NCBI GenBank assembly: GCA_020631405.1
Contig: JAHDHH010000003.1
Span: 1-64,000 of the forward strand
DNA: 64,000 nt
DNA from: Saprospiraceae bacterium
Lineage (GTDB): Bacteria > Bacteroidota > Bacteroidia > Chitinophagales > Saprospiraceae
Reading direction: 5' to 3'
Made by a program: the position numbers and the translations under genes. This document shows positions 53,601 to 62,158 of this stretch, piece by piece (positions within the stretch are counted from its first letter, which is position 1; every line of letters starts with the position of its first letter). Below the pieces are notes generated by a model that saw nothing but the letters and a program-made list of their open reading frames with translations, did not search any database and was not told the origin of the DNA.

Positions 53601-55709
53601 CGCTAGACCAACTTCAATATCTGGAATAGTGTATGTACCATCGTTATTTCTATCTACTCTAACAAATGGTCCATTTACTGGTTGTTCTGTATCTGGAATA
53701 GCAGTTAAGTATTCAACATAAAAGTCATAGTCTGAACAGTCATATGCGAATAAAATATCACCTGGAATATCATCAAATAATCCATCAGGGTCTAATACTA
53801 TATTAGTAGCACATCTGTAAGGGTCTGAGTTAAAGACTAGAGTATCAACTGGACAAGATTTAACTACTGGGAGATTATCTTCTACCTTAATAATTTGATC
53901 ATGGTCTATCACATCACCGGTACACCAATCTGTGATAGTCCATTTTCTTATAAGCTTATAAGAACTACCACAAAGGTCTAGTTCAACATCATTATATGTT
54001 ACTAAGAAGTTAGAACATAATTCTCCTAATGGCACTACTGGATAACCAGCAACTCCAGCAACTGCAGCGGGATATCCATTGTCATCAAGTTCAATTTGAG
54101 GTATTATAGCATTGACATCTCCAGATGTTGACTCACAACTGAATGCTTCATTCTTCACTCCATCATAGTTATCTGGGAATATGATATCATCTACAAAGTT
54201 CCTCTTCACATTTATACTTTGAGTACAATTAGTAACTCTACCCTGATTATCTGTAAAAGTCCAGTTTCTGTCATATCCATTAAGATATGGCCCCCAACAC
54301 TCTAATCCAGTAGCTACATCTACATAAGTAGCAGTGATATCTGAACAGTTGTTACCAAACTGTACATCATATACCTTTGGATCACTCTCAATCATTACCC
54401 AATCTGGGTCAATCGGCGTATGATCTAAGTTAAATCTCTCGAATGTTGGAAAAGGAATTGTTCCAATTACTTTTTCTATCTCTATTGTAAAATCACTTAA
54501 CACAAAATCAAAGTTTCCTGAATTAGTGATTTCTAATGTCCAACTTGTTGAACTAGCATCAACTACAGGGTTCCCGTTAAAGCTAGTTAACGATTCAGTC
54601 AAAGACCTATAATTACCACAAAAAGCATATAGACCCTGTCCGCAATTCGTATCATTGAACTCACTGTGAGTCTGTGCATCACCATAGGTAGTTACAGCTT
54701 GATCATCAAGCACTATGTCTACACCTTGCTTCTCACATTCATTTAGAGAAGAGACTAAATCAAGTACAGTAGCCCTTGTAGTTCCATTAGGATGTATCAA
54801 GTCTACTTTCAGATTTGTAACTACATTACCTGCCACCTTCAAAATTAAGTTTACATCCGTAATAATATCTATTGGCGAACAATCGGCAAAGTCTATATCA
54901 AAAGTTTCTACTGAATTTGCAGCTATTGCCCCACCAGTACCAACTGATATTGCTTCGTCAATAATATCAGCACCTGGACAAATGTCTGTTTGAGTACACC
55001 AAACTTCAAAATCTTCACATTCGATGAGATTGTTACTAATCTTATCTTCAACAGTGATAGAGCTCCAACACTGGTTTCCAAAAGGTCCTGTGACTGTAAC
55101 TGCATATTCTCCAGGACCATAAATTGTAACCCCACCAACATCATGATCATGGTTGTAAATATTACCTGAAGAGTCCTCTAATTCAAGGCTGTAAGCCTGG
55201 TAACAGTAATCTCCTTCAAGAATCATATCTGGAGTGATAATAGAACTGCATTTAAGGTCTAAGGTTATTTGAACCCCATCATTACATGCAATTCCACCAT
55301 TTCCTGGCTTGACATGCAACTCAAAATTGATCGCATCCTCTATCGAAGGCAACGAAGCCGCCGCAGAAGTGTAGTAATAAAGGGTATTAGGACCAACTGA
55401 AAAGTCATAAGACGGAGTTGCTCCAGTTGCGGGAATTAGAATTGCTGGATTTAGCAATGTATCTAATCCAATTGCAGGATTGACTATCCTACCTAAATAC
55501 ACTTCTATACTTCCACAAGTACCTGTAGTAGGTACACTAGGCAATGTATAATTGTAACTACAATCACCTATTAATAAATGGTGATTTACGTCAGGTAAGG
55601 AGGCATCAAAGTCACACTGTGCAGTGACGCTACTAATGCTGAACAGCAGTAGCATGAGAATAGCACAGGATTGAACTGTGTTCTTCAGGGTTAATTTCAT
55701 CGGTTTCAT
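50625..55709 (-). CDS. Giant T9SS surface protein with P-domain, dockerin-like and cohesin-like modules
   Basis: About 1694 residues from ATG 55709 (a longer frame starts at TTG 55730). Signal peptide (CAILMLLLFSISSVTAQ) first; a P-domain-like region at about 253-416 (DVNLILKVAGNVVTNLKVDL); many Cys-rich HYR/Ig-like modules with WTITDWCTGDVIDHDQIIKV-type units to about 1290; a dockerin-type segment at about 1343-1403 (GVSTLDILLIQRHLL, DANNSESVSAADMVAIRN); a cohesin-like domain at about 1473-1603 (VSIPVTSENFEAIMGMQYTL); and a type A T9SS sorting domain at the end (NIPNPFTGETTIGFSLPKD). It has no catalytic motif I recognise and probably builds surface structure or binds ligands. Confidence 0.85.
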   Translation of the reverse strand: MKPMKLTLKNTVQSCAILMLLLFSISSVTAQCDFDASLPDVNHHLLIGDCSYNYTLPSVPTTGTCGSIEVYLGRIVNPAIGLDTLLNPAILIPATGATPSYDFSVGPNTLYYYTSAAASLPSIEDAINFELHVKPGNGGIACNDGVQITLDLKCSSIITPDMILEGDYCYQAYSLELEDSSGNIYNHDHDVGGVTIYGPGEYAVTVTGPFGNQCWSSITVEDKISNNLIECEDFEVWCTQTDICPGADIIDEAISVGTGGAIAANSVETFDIDFADCSPIDIITDVNLILKVAGNVVTNLKVDLIHPNGTTRATVLDLVSSLNECEKQGVDIVLDDQAVTTYGDAQTHSEFNDTNCGQGLYAFCGNYRSLTESLTSFNGNPVVDASSTSWTLEITNSGNFDFVLSDFTIEIEKVIGTIPFPTFERFNLDHTPIDPDWVMIESDPKVYDVQFGNNCSDITATYVDVATGLECWGPYLNGYDRNWTFTDNQGRVTNCTQSINVKRNFVDDIIFPDNYDGVKNEAFSCESTSGDVNAIIPQIELDDNGYPAAVAGVAGYPVVPLGELCSNFLVTYNDVELDLCGSSYKLIRKWTITDWCTGDVIDHDQIIKVEDNLPVVKSCPVDTLVFNSDPYRCATNIVLDPDGLFDDIPGDILFAYDCSDYDFYVEYLTAIPDTEQPVNGPFVRVDRNNDGTYTIPDIEVGLAWIRYVFVDACGNTFLSDGANQTNTYDDCRFEVRVVDKTPPNPVCIEYTVATLGADGCSRVNVTSFDNGSWDNCGVKDFRGRVAGSNDNFTRMLEFCCSQYSCGTDEEVELIVFDGTLEDDIILADFSNVAECINYNNCLVNITFQDDISPVITSGPANPGTLPCDMVINSQAELMALFTLTDFTVVDNCVSATPTPVLSANAFPITPDDACGGGSFSFTWTVEDGCGNTDTYSSMINFGVATPLNLNSVQFPYNATPIEIYGCAEYDENNPLSPEALHDAHSFGGVVTPDPGNVECSTTAIRYDDLYFYDVQDEGVCTKIVRTWTVIDWCAYDPSTGAGEIQQSQIIKLIDTSLPVLQTSYTVDCATDVLYNQQDDECRPFVKIILDASDDCASAEDLIWDVTVTDCGSLGTYSFDTHIISGHYYHGEVEVTATVTDFCGNAVTSTFIVDIPDCKPPTPYCISDITTVTLPDNLGFEIWASDFNLGSYDDFAPVYNCTTCSAAGTEDLEYYLLDPDTGDLESVLNFDCTDIPNGEEVTMQLQMWVVDPNGAPGYDRDYCTVTLIVQDNENDACSGSNGSGFARMAGSIQMVDSRSVDAVAVTVQSNQPEFPKTVMTTTSGEYEFNNLPNNYQYSITSDKNTDVLNGVSTLDILLIQRHLLNLSTFTSPYQYIAADANNSESVSAADMVAIRNVILERSSEYLNGQQSWRFVDGAYNFPVPTNPFPYDESIEATLTANMFSQDFVAVKIGDINNSAEASLTGSEEAEYRGTPLVMQLDATSYTDGEAVSIPVTSENFEAIMGMQYTLTYDASLVYSDIIAGVLDITEDNLGLNHTEDNKLTFSWNTVQAVSTDSDEVLFTLVFNAVGSGSTDTALALDNTITRVEAYDSDLNILNVQLGSNGHIAEGLSLYQNIPNPFTGETTIGFSLPKDQFVQLSIFDMNGKVVKQFNGNYSKGYNSVQLSADDLHTAGVFYYQMSTNEFLQTRKMIIAN

Positions 55710-55969
55710 GGTTAAATGTTTAATACTCAAATCTTCTTTTTTGAAATGTTAGAATCGAAATACTCACCGCTGGATTGAAATTATAGTACTGCGGATTGTA
55801 CCTCGTTGAGTATAAGACAAACATTATACCAAAAATTAATGTGTTATCTACCTAAAGTCTATATCTCTTGTTAGAATAGCATAGCCGAAATCTCGACATT
55901 TAAATCAAATAGCACTAACAAACAAATACTTACGCATGATAAATACTTTTAATGTGTTGTGTACCTAAA

Positions 55970-56584
55970 TTATATAAAACTCTGCGAATTAATTTCTTGA
56001 CTACAGTATTTGAAGTCTTCTTTATCATTAGAAGCTAGCAATATCGTCCTAGAATTAACCTCTGCTTGAAGTAAATCGTAAAACCATTGCTTGTAGTCTG
56101 AGTCTAAGAATGACGTGGGTTCGTCTAGGAGTAGTAAGTCTGAATAACAATCAAGTGCTATAGTAAGAGCAAGTCGCTGCCGCATACCGTCAGAGTACTG
56201 TCTCAGATACTTCTTTCTATCACTATAGAGTTGTGCCTTTTTTAAAAAAGTAGACTGATCCTTACTATTGAACTTCTTAATCTTTGAGAGATAATCATAT
56301 ACCTCCCCTGCTGTAAAATTTTCTTCAAAGGCTATGTAAGGTGCAGCATAAGAAATATGCTTGCTAATAGTATTTCTATGAATGGTATGGTTAGCGTGAG
56401 TGTATTTGATAGTGCCTTTTGTAGGAGTAAGAAATCCACTAAGCAGTTTTATAAGTGTCGACTTACCTGTTCCATTTTTGCCTGTGATAGCAACCACAGT
56501 ATTGCTTTTGATTTCTATAGACAAGTCTTTGATTATCCATTGGTCATTATAGCGCTTAGCAATTGAGTTCGCTTGGATATTCAT
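55970..56584 (-). CDS. Stand-alone ABC ATPase in the lipid A operon
   Basis: 204 residues, one nucleotide-binding domain. Walker A is ITGKNGTGKST (about 33-43), Walker B LLLLDEPTSFLD, and the signature is QYSDGMRQRLAL, an SDGM variant of LSGGQ as in CcmA-like ATPases. The switch histidine appears to be asparagine (LLASNDKED, N186), which could weaken hydrolysis. There is no permease gene beside it. It begins six bases after lpxA and is the last gene of the lpxD / lpxC-fabZ / lpxA unit, so it is likely linked to lipid A or outer membrane transport; that is inference. Confidence 0.8.
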   Translation of the reverse strand: MNIQANSIAKRYNDQWIIKDLSIEIKSNTVVAITGKNGTGKSTLIKLLSGFLTPTKGTIKYTHANHTIHRNTISKHISYAAPYIAFEENFTAGEVYDYLSKIKKFNSKDQSTFLKKAQLYSDRKKYLRQYSDGMRQRLALTIALDCYSDLLLLDEPTSFLDSDYKQWFYDLLQAEVNSRTILLASNDKEDFKYCSQEINSQSFI

Positions 56585-56590
56585 GGTAGA

Positions 56591-57361
56591 CTAGGTATTG
56601 AGATGACCCTTCATGAGTCCTCTTTCAGAAAAAGCAATAAAATCAAGGAGTTCTTTTCTTTCTTTGGTGTCTTCAAAAGAGTTTTCAACTTCAACTACTC
56701 CCTTGGCTACATTAGAAGACTTTTGGTACAGTGTCCTATACATACCTTGGATCTGCTTAATCGCATCTGAAGAAAAGTCTCTACGCTGTAAGCCTACAGA
56801 GTTGACACCTGCATAACATAATGGCTCTCTAGCTGCTCTGACATAGGGAGGTACATCCTTCCTAACAAGGGATCCTCCTCCAATCATCACATGCTTACCA
56901 ATCCTCACAAATTGGTGGACTGCCGTCAACCCACCAAGTATAGCATATTCGTCGATGGCAACATGCCCAGCAACATTGACGCTATTGGCTAGGATGACAT
57001 TGTTGCCAATAATACAATCATGAGCTACATGGACATAAGCCATGAATAGACAGTCATTTCCTATCAATGTAGTTTCTCTATCGGTTGTTCCCCTATTCAG
57101 TGTACAGAACTCTCGTATTGTAACATTGTTGCCAATTTGCAAGGTGGTATACTCTCCAGCATATTTTAGATCTTGAGGCTCTCCACCAACCACTGCTCCA
57201 GAGTGTATTTTGACTCCATTTCCTATCCTTGTTCCATTAAGGATTACTGCATTTGGACCTATCCAACAATCATCACCTATGACTACATCTTCTTCTATGG
57301 TAACAAAGGGTGCAATATTGGCACGCTTACCTATTTTAGCTTTTTCGTGAATGTTTTGCAT
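56591..57361 (-). CDS. lpxA: UDP-N-acetylglucosamine acyltransferase LpxA
   Basis: 256 residues of left-handed beta-helix hexapeptide repeats (VVIGDDCWIGPNAVILNGTR, shown in part), with the catalytic histidine region FMAYVHVAHDCIIGNNVILA, again in part, and the C-terminal helical domain with INSVGLQRRDFSSDAIKQI. It transfers a 3-hydroxyacyl chain from ACP to the 3-OH of UDP-GlcNAc, the first step of lipid A synthesis. The ATG follows the TAA of lpxC-fabZ directly, with no base between. Confidence 0.93.
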   Translation of the reverse strand: MQNIHEKAKIGKRANIAPFVTIEEDVVIGDDCWIGPNAVILNGTRIGNGVKIHSGAVVGGEPQDLKYAGEYTTLQIGNNVTIREFCTLNRGTTDRETTLIGNDCLFMAYVHVAHDCIIGNNVILANSVNVAGHVAIDEYAILGGLTAVHQFVRIGKHVMIGGGSLVRKDVPPYVRAAREPLCYAGVNSVGLQRRDFSSDAIKQIQGMYRTLYQKSSNVAKGVVEVENSFEDTKERKELLDFIAFSERGLMKGHLNT

Positions 57362-58747
57362 TTAGTGAGCCCTTTTTTGGATTCGAGCAGTTAGTTCTCC
57401 TTCTGATACAACCTTGTTGCCAACATAAGCTGTCCCTTGCATATGGACTATACCCCTCCTTATTGGTGATAATAACTCCATTTTGAGTTTCAAAGTATCT
57501 CCTGGCCTGACTAATTGCTTGAACCTTACATTATCCATTTTCAAAAAGTAAGTATCATAATTTTCTGGATCTGGAACGGTGCTCAAGGCTAAGATTCCTC
57601 CTGTTTGTGCCAAGGCTTCCATTTGAAGGACTCCAGGGAAGACTGGGTTTCCTGGAAAATGACCAGGGAAGAAATATTGATCACCTGTGACATTCTTGAT
57701 TGCTACTACTTGGCTTTCATTCAGAGATAAGACCTTATCTATCATCAAGAATGGAAATCGATGCGGCAACAACTTTTGAATAGCCAGGATATCATGCAGC
57801 GGCTCATCATTTGGATTGTAATTAGGAATGACCCCTGTCTTCAGTTCTTCTTTATAGCGTTTGTACAGTTCTTTTGCAAACTTGACATTGGACGAATGTC
57901 CAGGCTTATCTGCCTCTATCCTACCCTTCAATGGTTTACCCAACAGGTAAAGGTCACCAATCAAGTCTAGCAACTTATGTCTTGCTGGTTCGTTAGAAAA
58001 ACTCACATTAGCAGCATTCAAAATAAATCCTTGACTGAGACCATCTGTGGATATTCCAAACTTCTTGGCCATTGTATCTAATTGATCTTGTGTATACTTT
58101 TCTTTAGCAAACACTATGGCATTGTCAAAGCTACCTCCCTTTATCAAGTTAGCATCCAACAAGGCTTCTAACTCATGGACAAAGACGAATGTCTTTGCTG
58201 GAGCTATTTGTTCTTTATAGTTTTCGAAATTGGTAATCGAAGCATACTGCTGCCCTACCACATTACCAGAAAAATCTAGTTTACAAGATATCTTAAATCT
58301 CTCTGATGGAGTATACCGATATGATGCACCTGTCTCTTCATCATGGAATTCAAACTGCTTAGATACTGAGAGGGTTTCTAGTTGGCCTTCTAACTCCTTG
58401 GTACCTGCTGACTCTAGTAATTTGACAAATGGCAATGCACTACCATCTAGGATAGGCACTTCGCTATGACTTACTGATATCTTAATATTATTAATCTCGA
58501 GATATGCCAATGCAGAAAGCAGGTGTTCGATAGTGTGGATTGTCTTGTCACCAATCTTGACATTAGTACTCCTGTTCGTCGATTCGACTAAGCTTGGACT
58601 TGCTACTTTGACACTGCCATCTGATCCAACAAATAATATTCCATTACCATCTTCATTGGGCTCAAGTGTTAATACATTATTCTCACCCGTATGTAGACCT
58701 ATACCTGAGAGAGTTACGGTCTTCGCAATTGTCTTTTTGTTTATCAT
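57362..58747 (-). CDS. lpxC/fabZ: Bifunctional LpxC deacetylase / FabZ dehydratase
   Basis: 461 residues. Residues 1 to about 300 are LpxC: a zinc ligand in TIHTIEHLLSALAYLEI (H75), and KLLDLIGDLYLLGKPLKGR and KPGHSSN for the other zinc ligands and catalytic His. From about 310 comes a complete FabZ: LLPHRFPFLMIDKVLSL, then YFFPGHFPGNPVFPGVLQME with the active-site histidine. LpxC commits lipid A synthesis and FabZ dehydrates 3-hydroxyacyl-ACP, so one protein holds both enzymes competing for the same acyl pool. The fusion is characteristic of Bacteroidota. Confidence 0.95.
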   Translation of the reverse strand: MINKKTIAKTVTLSGIGLHTGENNVLTLEPNEDGNGILFVGSDGSVKVASPSLVESTNRSTNVKIGDKTIHTIEHLLSALAYLEINNIKISVSHSEVPILDGSALPFVKLLESAGTKELEGQLETLSVSKQFEFHDEETGASYRYTPSERFKISCKLDFSGNVVGQQYASITNFENYKEQIAPAKTFVFVHELEALLDANLIKGGSFDNAIVFAKEKYTQDQLDTMAKKFGISTDGLSQGFILNAANVSFSNEPARHKLLDLIGDLYLLGKPLKGRIEADKPGHSSNVKFAKELYKRYKEELKTGVIPNYNPNDEPLHDILAIQKLLPHRFPFLMIDKVLSLNESQVVAIKNVTGDQYFFPGHFPGNPVFPGVLQMEALAQTGGILALSTVPDPENYDTYFLKMDNVRFKQLVRPGDTLKLKMELLSPIRRGIVHMQGTAYVGNKVVSEGELTARIQKRAH

Positions 58748-58783
58748 AGCTGAATTGAGTCAGCGACGAAGATACAATTTTGT

Positions 58784-59812
58784 CTACTTTTTTTTGTCGA
58801 GTTTCTGCTCTAACTCCCTCACTCGCTTTGAAAGGTCATCCAGGTTCTTGAATTGAGCATAGGATCTTAGGTAATTCTTGTATGGGATTGCTGGATATCC
58901 ATACCATTGTGTATTCTCTTCTTTTACTGACTTAATCATACCACTCTGCGCTTGAATACTAGTCTTGGGGGCTATATTTAGATGACCAACTATACCTACT
59001 TGGCCTCCTATCATACATTGATCTCCTATTGTAGTACTACCTGCTATCCCTGTCTGAGCTGCAATGACTGTATGACTACCAATTTCTACATTATGTGCAA
59101 CTTGGATAAGGTTGTCCAGCTTAACTCCTTGCCTGATAATAGTATCCTTGAGACTGCCTCTATCTATGGCACAGTTGGCGCCTATTTCTACATTGTCCTC
59201 GATGATAACCTTTCCGACTTGCGCTACTTTTTTGAGGTTCCCCTCTGCATCAGGTGCAAATCCAAATCCATCAGCACCCACTACCGTGTTGGCATGGATG
59301 ATAACATTGTCACCTATCTTTGACCTATCTAATATCCTGACCCCTGGGTATAGGATACAATTCTTACCAATTTCACAATCGATACCAATATAGACTTGGT
59401 CTCCCACTTGAGTCCCGCTACCGATAGTCGATCGCTTATTTACTATTGTCAAATGACCTACGCTAGCAGACTTACCAATGGTAGCACTATCTGCAATCAT
59501 AGCACTCTCAGCAATCCCCTCATCCCAGTCCAGTCCAGGATTGAGCATGTCAAGAATTTTAGATACTGTAAGGTAGACATTGTCCACCACTATGGTACTG
59601 CCTTGGTAAGAAGGAGGCACTACGGTTTCCGCATCGACTAGGACTACACTAGCCTTGGTCTCTTCGAAGTCTTTGAGGTATTTGTTGTTTCCATAAAACG
59701 AGATGGAGCCTTGGGTGGCTTCATTCAGAGGCGAAAACCCACTTATTGTGCCTTGAAAATCTCCAATTAATTTACCTCCGGTAAGCCTGACTACATCTGC
59801 AATGTTATACAT
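58784..59812 (-). CDS. lpxD: UDP-3-O-acylglucosamine N-acyltransferase LpxD
   Basis: 342 residues: an N-terminal uridine-binding domain (SFYGNNKYLKDFEETKASVV), a hexapeptide beta-helix with VVGADGFGFAPDAEGN and GANCAIDRGSLKDTII, the catalytic histidine in IQVAHNVEIGSHT, and a C-terminal coiled-coil helix (LDDLSKRVRELEQKLDKKK). It adds the second acyl chain in lipid A synthesis. It is first in the operon lpxD / lpxC-fabZ / lpxA / ABC and is divergent from hemC. Confidence 0.94.
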   Translation of the reverse strand: MYNIADVVRLTGGKLIGDFQGTISGFSPLNEATQGSISFYGNNKYLKDFEETKASVVLVDAETVVPPSYQGSTIVVDNVYLTVSKILDMLNPGLDWDEGIAESAMIADSATIGKSASVGHLTIVNKRSTIGSGTQVGDQVYIGIDCEIGKNCILYPGVRILDRSKIGDNVIIHANTVVGADGFGFAPDAEGNLKKVAQVGKVIIEDNVEIGANCAIDRGSLKDTIIRQGVKLDNLIQVAHNVEIGSHTVIAAQTGIAGSTTIGDQCMIGGQVGIVGHLNIAPKTSIQAQSGMIKSVKEENTQWYGYPAIPYKNYLRSYAQFKNLDDLSKRVRELEQKLDKKK

Positions 59813-59890
59813 AGTGTGAAATTAGTAGATTGATTTCAACATTCGTAATTATTACGTACAAAGTCAGCAATTTCTTTAGTCAGCATTGGC

Positions 59891-59898
59891 TAACTTTG
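59891..59898 (+). promoter_or_regulatory. Putative -7 element of hemC
   Basis: TAACTTTG matches TAnnTTTG, 23 bases before the ATG at 59922. It lies downstream of the alternative ATG at 59886, which would therefore not be on the transcript and supports the shorter start. Confidence 0.5.
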
Positions 59899-59921
59899 CA
59901 TCTTCTTTTATAAGAACGCAT

Positions 59922-60818
59922 ATGAGTAAGATAAGAATAGGTAGTCGAGGTAGTGATCTAGCATTGTGGCAGGCACATTTTTTTCAAGATGCTTTGAAGG
60001 CTATTGATGTCGAGTCTGAAATTACCATCATCAAAACACAAGGTGACAAGATCCAAAACCTAGGCTTTGACAAGCTAGAAGGCAAGGGTTTTTTCACAAA
60101 GGAATTAGAGGATGCTTTACTGAATAATAGCATTGATGTGGCTGTACACTCACTTAAGGACTTACCTACTAATTCAGTAGAAGGTCTATTAGTTGCTGGA
60201 CTGTCTTACAGAGCTGATGCCAGAGATACCATCTTATTCAATCAAGACTCTGCCTTCAAGTCTATAGCAGATCTGACAAGTGGTACACCTATAATTGGTA
60301 CCTCATCATTGAGAAGAAAGTCCCAGCTCATGTCACTCTTTCCCAATGCGGAGATGAAGGATATTAGAGGCAATGTCCCAACAAGGATAGCAAAATTAGA
60401 AGCAGGAGATTTCGACGCCATCATACTTGCTAAAGCTGGAATTGATAGGTTAGCGATTGATGTCACTACATACCAAGCTTTTCACTTTGATGTATCTGAG
60501 CTGGTACCTGCACCCGGGCAAGGCGTCCTAGGTTACCAAACTACTGTCGAAAACATCCAAGTCCGAAAACTACTCAATAAGCTCCATCATACAGAGGTAG
60601 CATATTGCACTAATGTAGAACGTGGAGTACTCAATGCCCTAGATGGTGGCTGCCAGCTCCCTCTTGGTGTCCATGTGATCAAGGATTCCAATGGAAACTA
60701 TGTGAGTCATACCTCATTTGCAGACAAAGAGAACAACTTACACCAATTCAAAATCAGCCAATCTACCTTCGATGGACTGAAGGAAACTATATTAACACAA
60801 CTCAAAGAGGTAATTTAA
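59922..60818 (+). CDS. hemC: Hydroxymethylbilane synthase (porphobilinogen deaminase)
   Basis: 298 residues from ATG 59922. Expected motifs are present: IRIGSRGSDLALWQA at the N-terminus, VHSLKDLPT, IGTSSLRRKSQL and RGNVPTRIAKLEAGDFDAII. The dipyrromethane cofactor cysteine lies in LDGGCQLPLGVH near the C-terminal domain. It polymerises four porphobilinogens in haem synthesis. It is the first gene of a unit with an exonuclease-like gene (eight bases on) and hemD. Confidence 0.94.
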   Translation: MSKIRIGSRGSDLALWQAHFFQDALKAIDVESEITIIKTQGDKIQNLGFDKLEGKGFFTKELEDALLNNSIDVAVHSLKDLPTNSVEGLLVAGLSYRADARDTILFNQDSAFKSIADLTSGTPIIGTSSLRRKSQLMSLFPNAEMKDIRGNVPTRIAKLEAGDFDAIILAKAGIDRLAIDVTTYQAFHFDVSELVPAPGQGVLGYQTTVENIQVRKLLNKLHHTEVAYCTNVERGVLNALDGGCQLPLGVHVIKDSNGNYVSHTSFADKENNLHQFKISQSTFDGLKETILTQLKEVI

Positions 60819-60826
60819 ACAATACT

Positions 60827-61423
60827 ATGAAGTACTTGATATTTGACGTATCTGCCAATGACAAGCCCAAAGATTGGAAGGCTCCATTTAGTGATACATT
60901 CTCTTGGCCGAGGATGATTCACATCTCGTGGATTATTTTGGACGAAGAACTCAAACTAGTGGAGGATTATGACTGTATCGTAGAGCCAGAAGGCTACGTG
61001 ATAGATGAGAAAGTAGCAAAGACCGCTCACTTGGATGAAGAAGACATGAAAAAGAAGTCTGCTAAGCTCGAGGATATCCTTGATCAATTTGACAAGTCTA
61101 TTACCACTGTGGATTATATCATTGCTCACAATGCTAATTTCAACCAAAATGTCTTAGCAGCTGAGTACATTAGAAAGCACCGCCAACCTCAACACTTCAA
61201 AGTAGAATCTGTCTGCCTCATGCATGAGTCTACATACTTCTGTAAAATTTCGAACAAGAGAGGCGGATACAAGTGGCCTAGCTTACAAGAGTTGTATATG
61301 TCATTGTTCCATCAGAAATTTTCACCGTCAGGCAATGCTAGAGCTGACGTAATAGCTGCGACAAGATCATTTAAGAAGATGATGCTCTTGGGACAATTAG
61401 AAGATGTCTTTGACAATGACTAA
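60827..61423 (+). CDS. Exonuclease-fold protein with missing catalytic residues
   Basis: 198 residues with the DEDDh (DnaQ/RNase T-like) fold: LIFDVSAND (first motif), WPRMIHISWIILDEE, YIIAHNANFN (second motif) and SGNARADVIAATRSF (third). Compared with active relatives (FDVETTG, AHN-x-SFD, HNA-x-x-D), E is Ser9, the second D is Asn106 and the H is Gly169; D7 and D174 remain. It is probably not an active nuclease and may bind nucleic acid or a partner. It is embedded between hemC and hemD, eight bases after the former and overlapping the latter by eight. Confidence 0.7.
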   Translation: MKYLIFDVSANDKPKDWKAPFSDTFSWPRMIHISWIILDEELKLVEDYDCIVEPEGYVIDEKVAKTAHLDEEDMKKKSAKLEDILDQFDKSITTVDYIIAHNANFNQNVLAAEYIRKHRQPQHFKVESVCLMHESTYFCKISNKRGGYKWPSLQELYMSLFHQKFSPSGNARADVIAATRSFKKMMLLGQLEDVFDND

Positions 61424-62087
61424 GCACATCCTCATCACCAGAGAGATAGGAAAAGATTCACCATTTCAGAGATTATCGGAGTTGGATACCAGTCTAATAG
61501 CCACATCCTTTTTGACATTCAAGCCTATTAAACCTAGCTATATCCCTATCACCCAATGGTACTACTTCTATAGTCGGACTGGGGTAAATATGGCAGCCAA
61601 TCATCACATACTTTCTTCAAGGATTAACAAGGCTAAGATTGGCGTATTTGGACCAGCGACTGCAGTCTACTTCGAGCAAGTCTTTGGCAAATCACCAGAC
61701 TTAGTTGGCAATGGCAAAATCGGTGAACATATCGATCTAGTCCGAGAAGTCATCACTACACAGACCATGACCTTTGTGCAAGGGACAGCCTCACGAAGGA
61801 GTATCCAGCGCCAGTTAGCGCCGGACTTGTCTGTGGAAGAAGTGCATTTGTACTCATCTGAGTATAATAGCATTTTCCTAAAAACACGACCAGATATTAT
61901 ACTATTTACTTCTCCATTAAATGCTGATAGCTACTATAGTCAATATGACTATTTTGACAAGCAACATATTATTAGTATTGGCAAAACCACTCATGACCAT
62001 TTAGTAGATCGCTTTGGAATATCTAGTGCTTATCCCAGTGAGCCCACAGAACAAGGGATGCTAGACTCACTGTTGCCACTTCTTTAA
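61416..62087 (+). CDS. hemD: Uroporphyrinogen-III synthase
   Basis: About 223 residues with the low sequence conservation typical of HemD but the expected two-lobed pattern: ILITREIGKDSPFQRLSE at the start, WYYFYSRTGVNMAA, IGVFGPATAVYFEQVFGKSP, DIILFTSPLNADSYYSQY and IISIGKTTHDHLVDRFG (each in part). It closes hydroxymethylbilane to uroporphyrinogen III. The order after hemC supports the call. The ATG at 61416 overlaps the end of the exonuclease-like gene by eight bases; another ATG at 61404 is possible. Confidence 0.82.
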   Translation: MTKHILITREIGKDSPFQRLSELDTSLIATSFLTFKPIKPSYIPITQWYYFYSRTGVNMAANHHILSSRINKAKIGVFGPATAVYFEQVFGKSPDLVGNGKIGEHIDLVREVITTQTMTFVQGTASRRSIQRQLAPDLSVEEVHLYSSEYNSIFLKTRPDIILFTSPLNADSYYSQYDYFDKQHIISIGKTTHDHLVDRFGISSAYPSEPTEQGMLDSLLPLL

Positions 62088-62158
62088 CATATACTGAAAG
62101 GAGTAGATAGCATTCAGCGAAATATTATATAGTTTTATGTTCTATATAATGACAGAGC

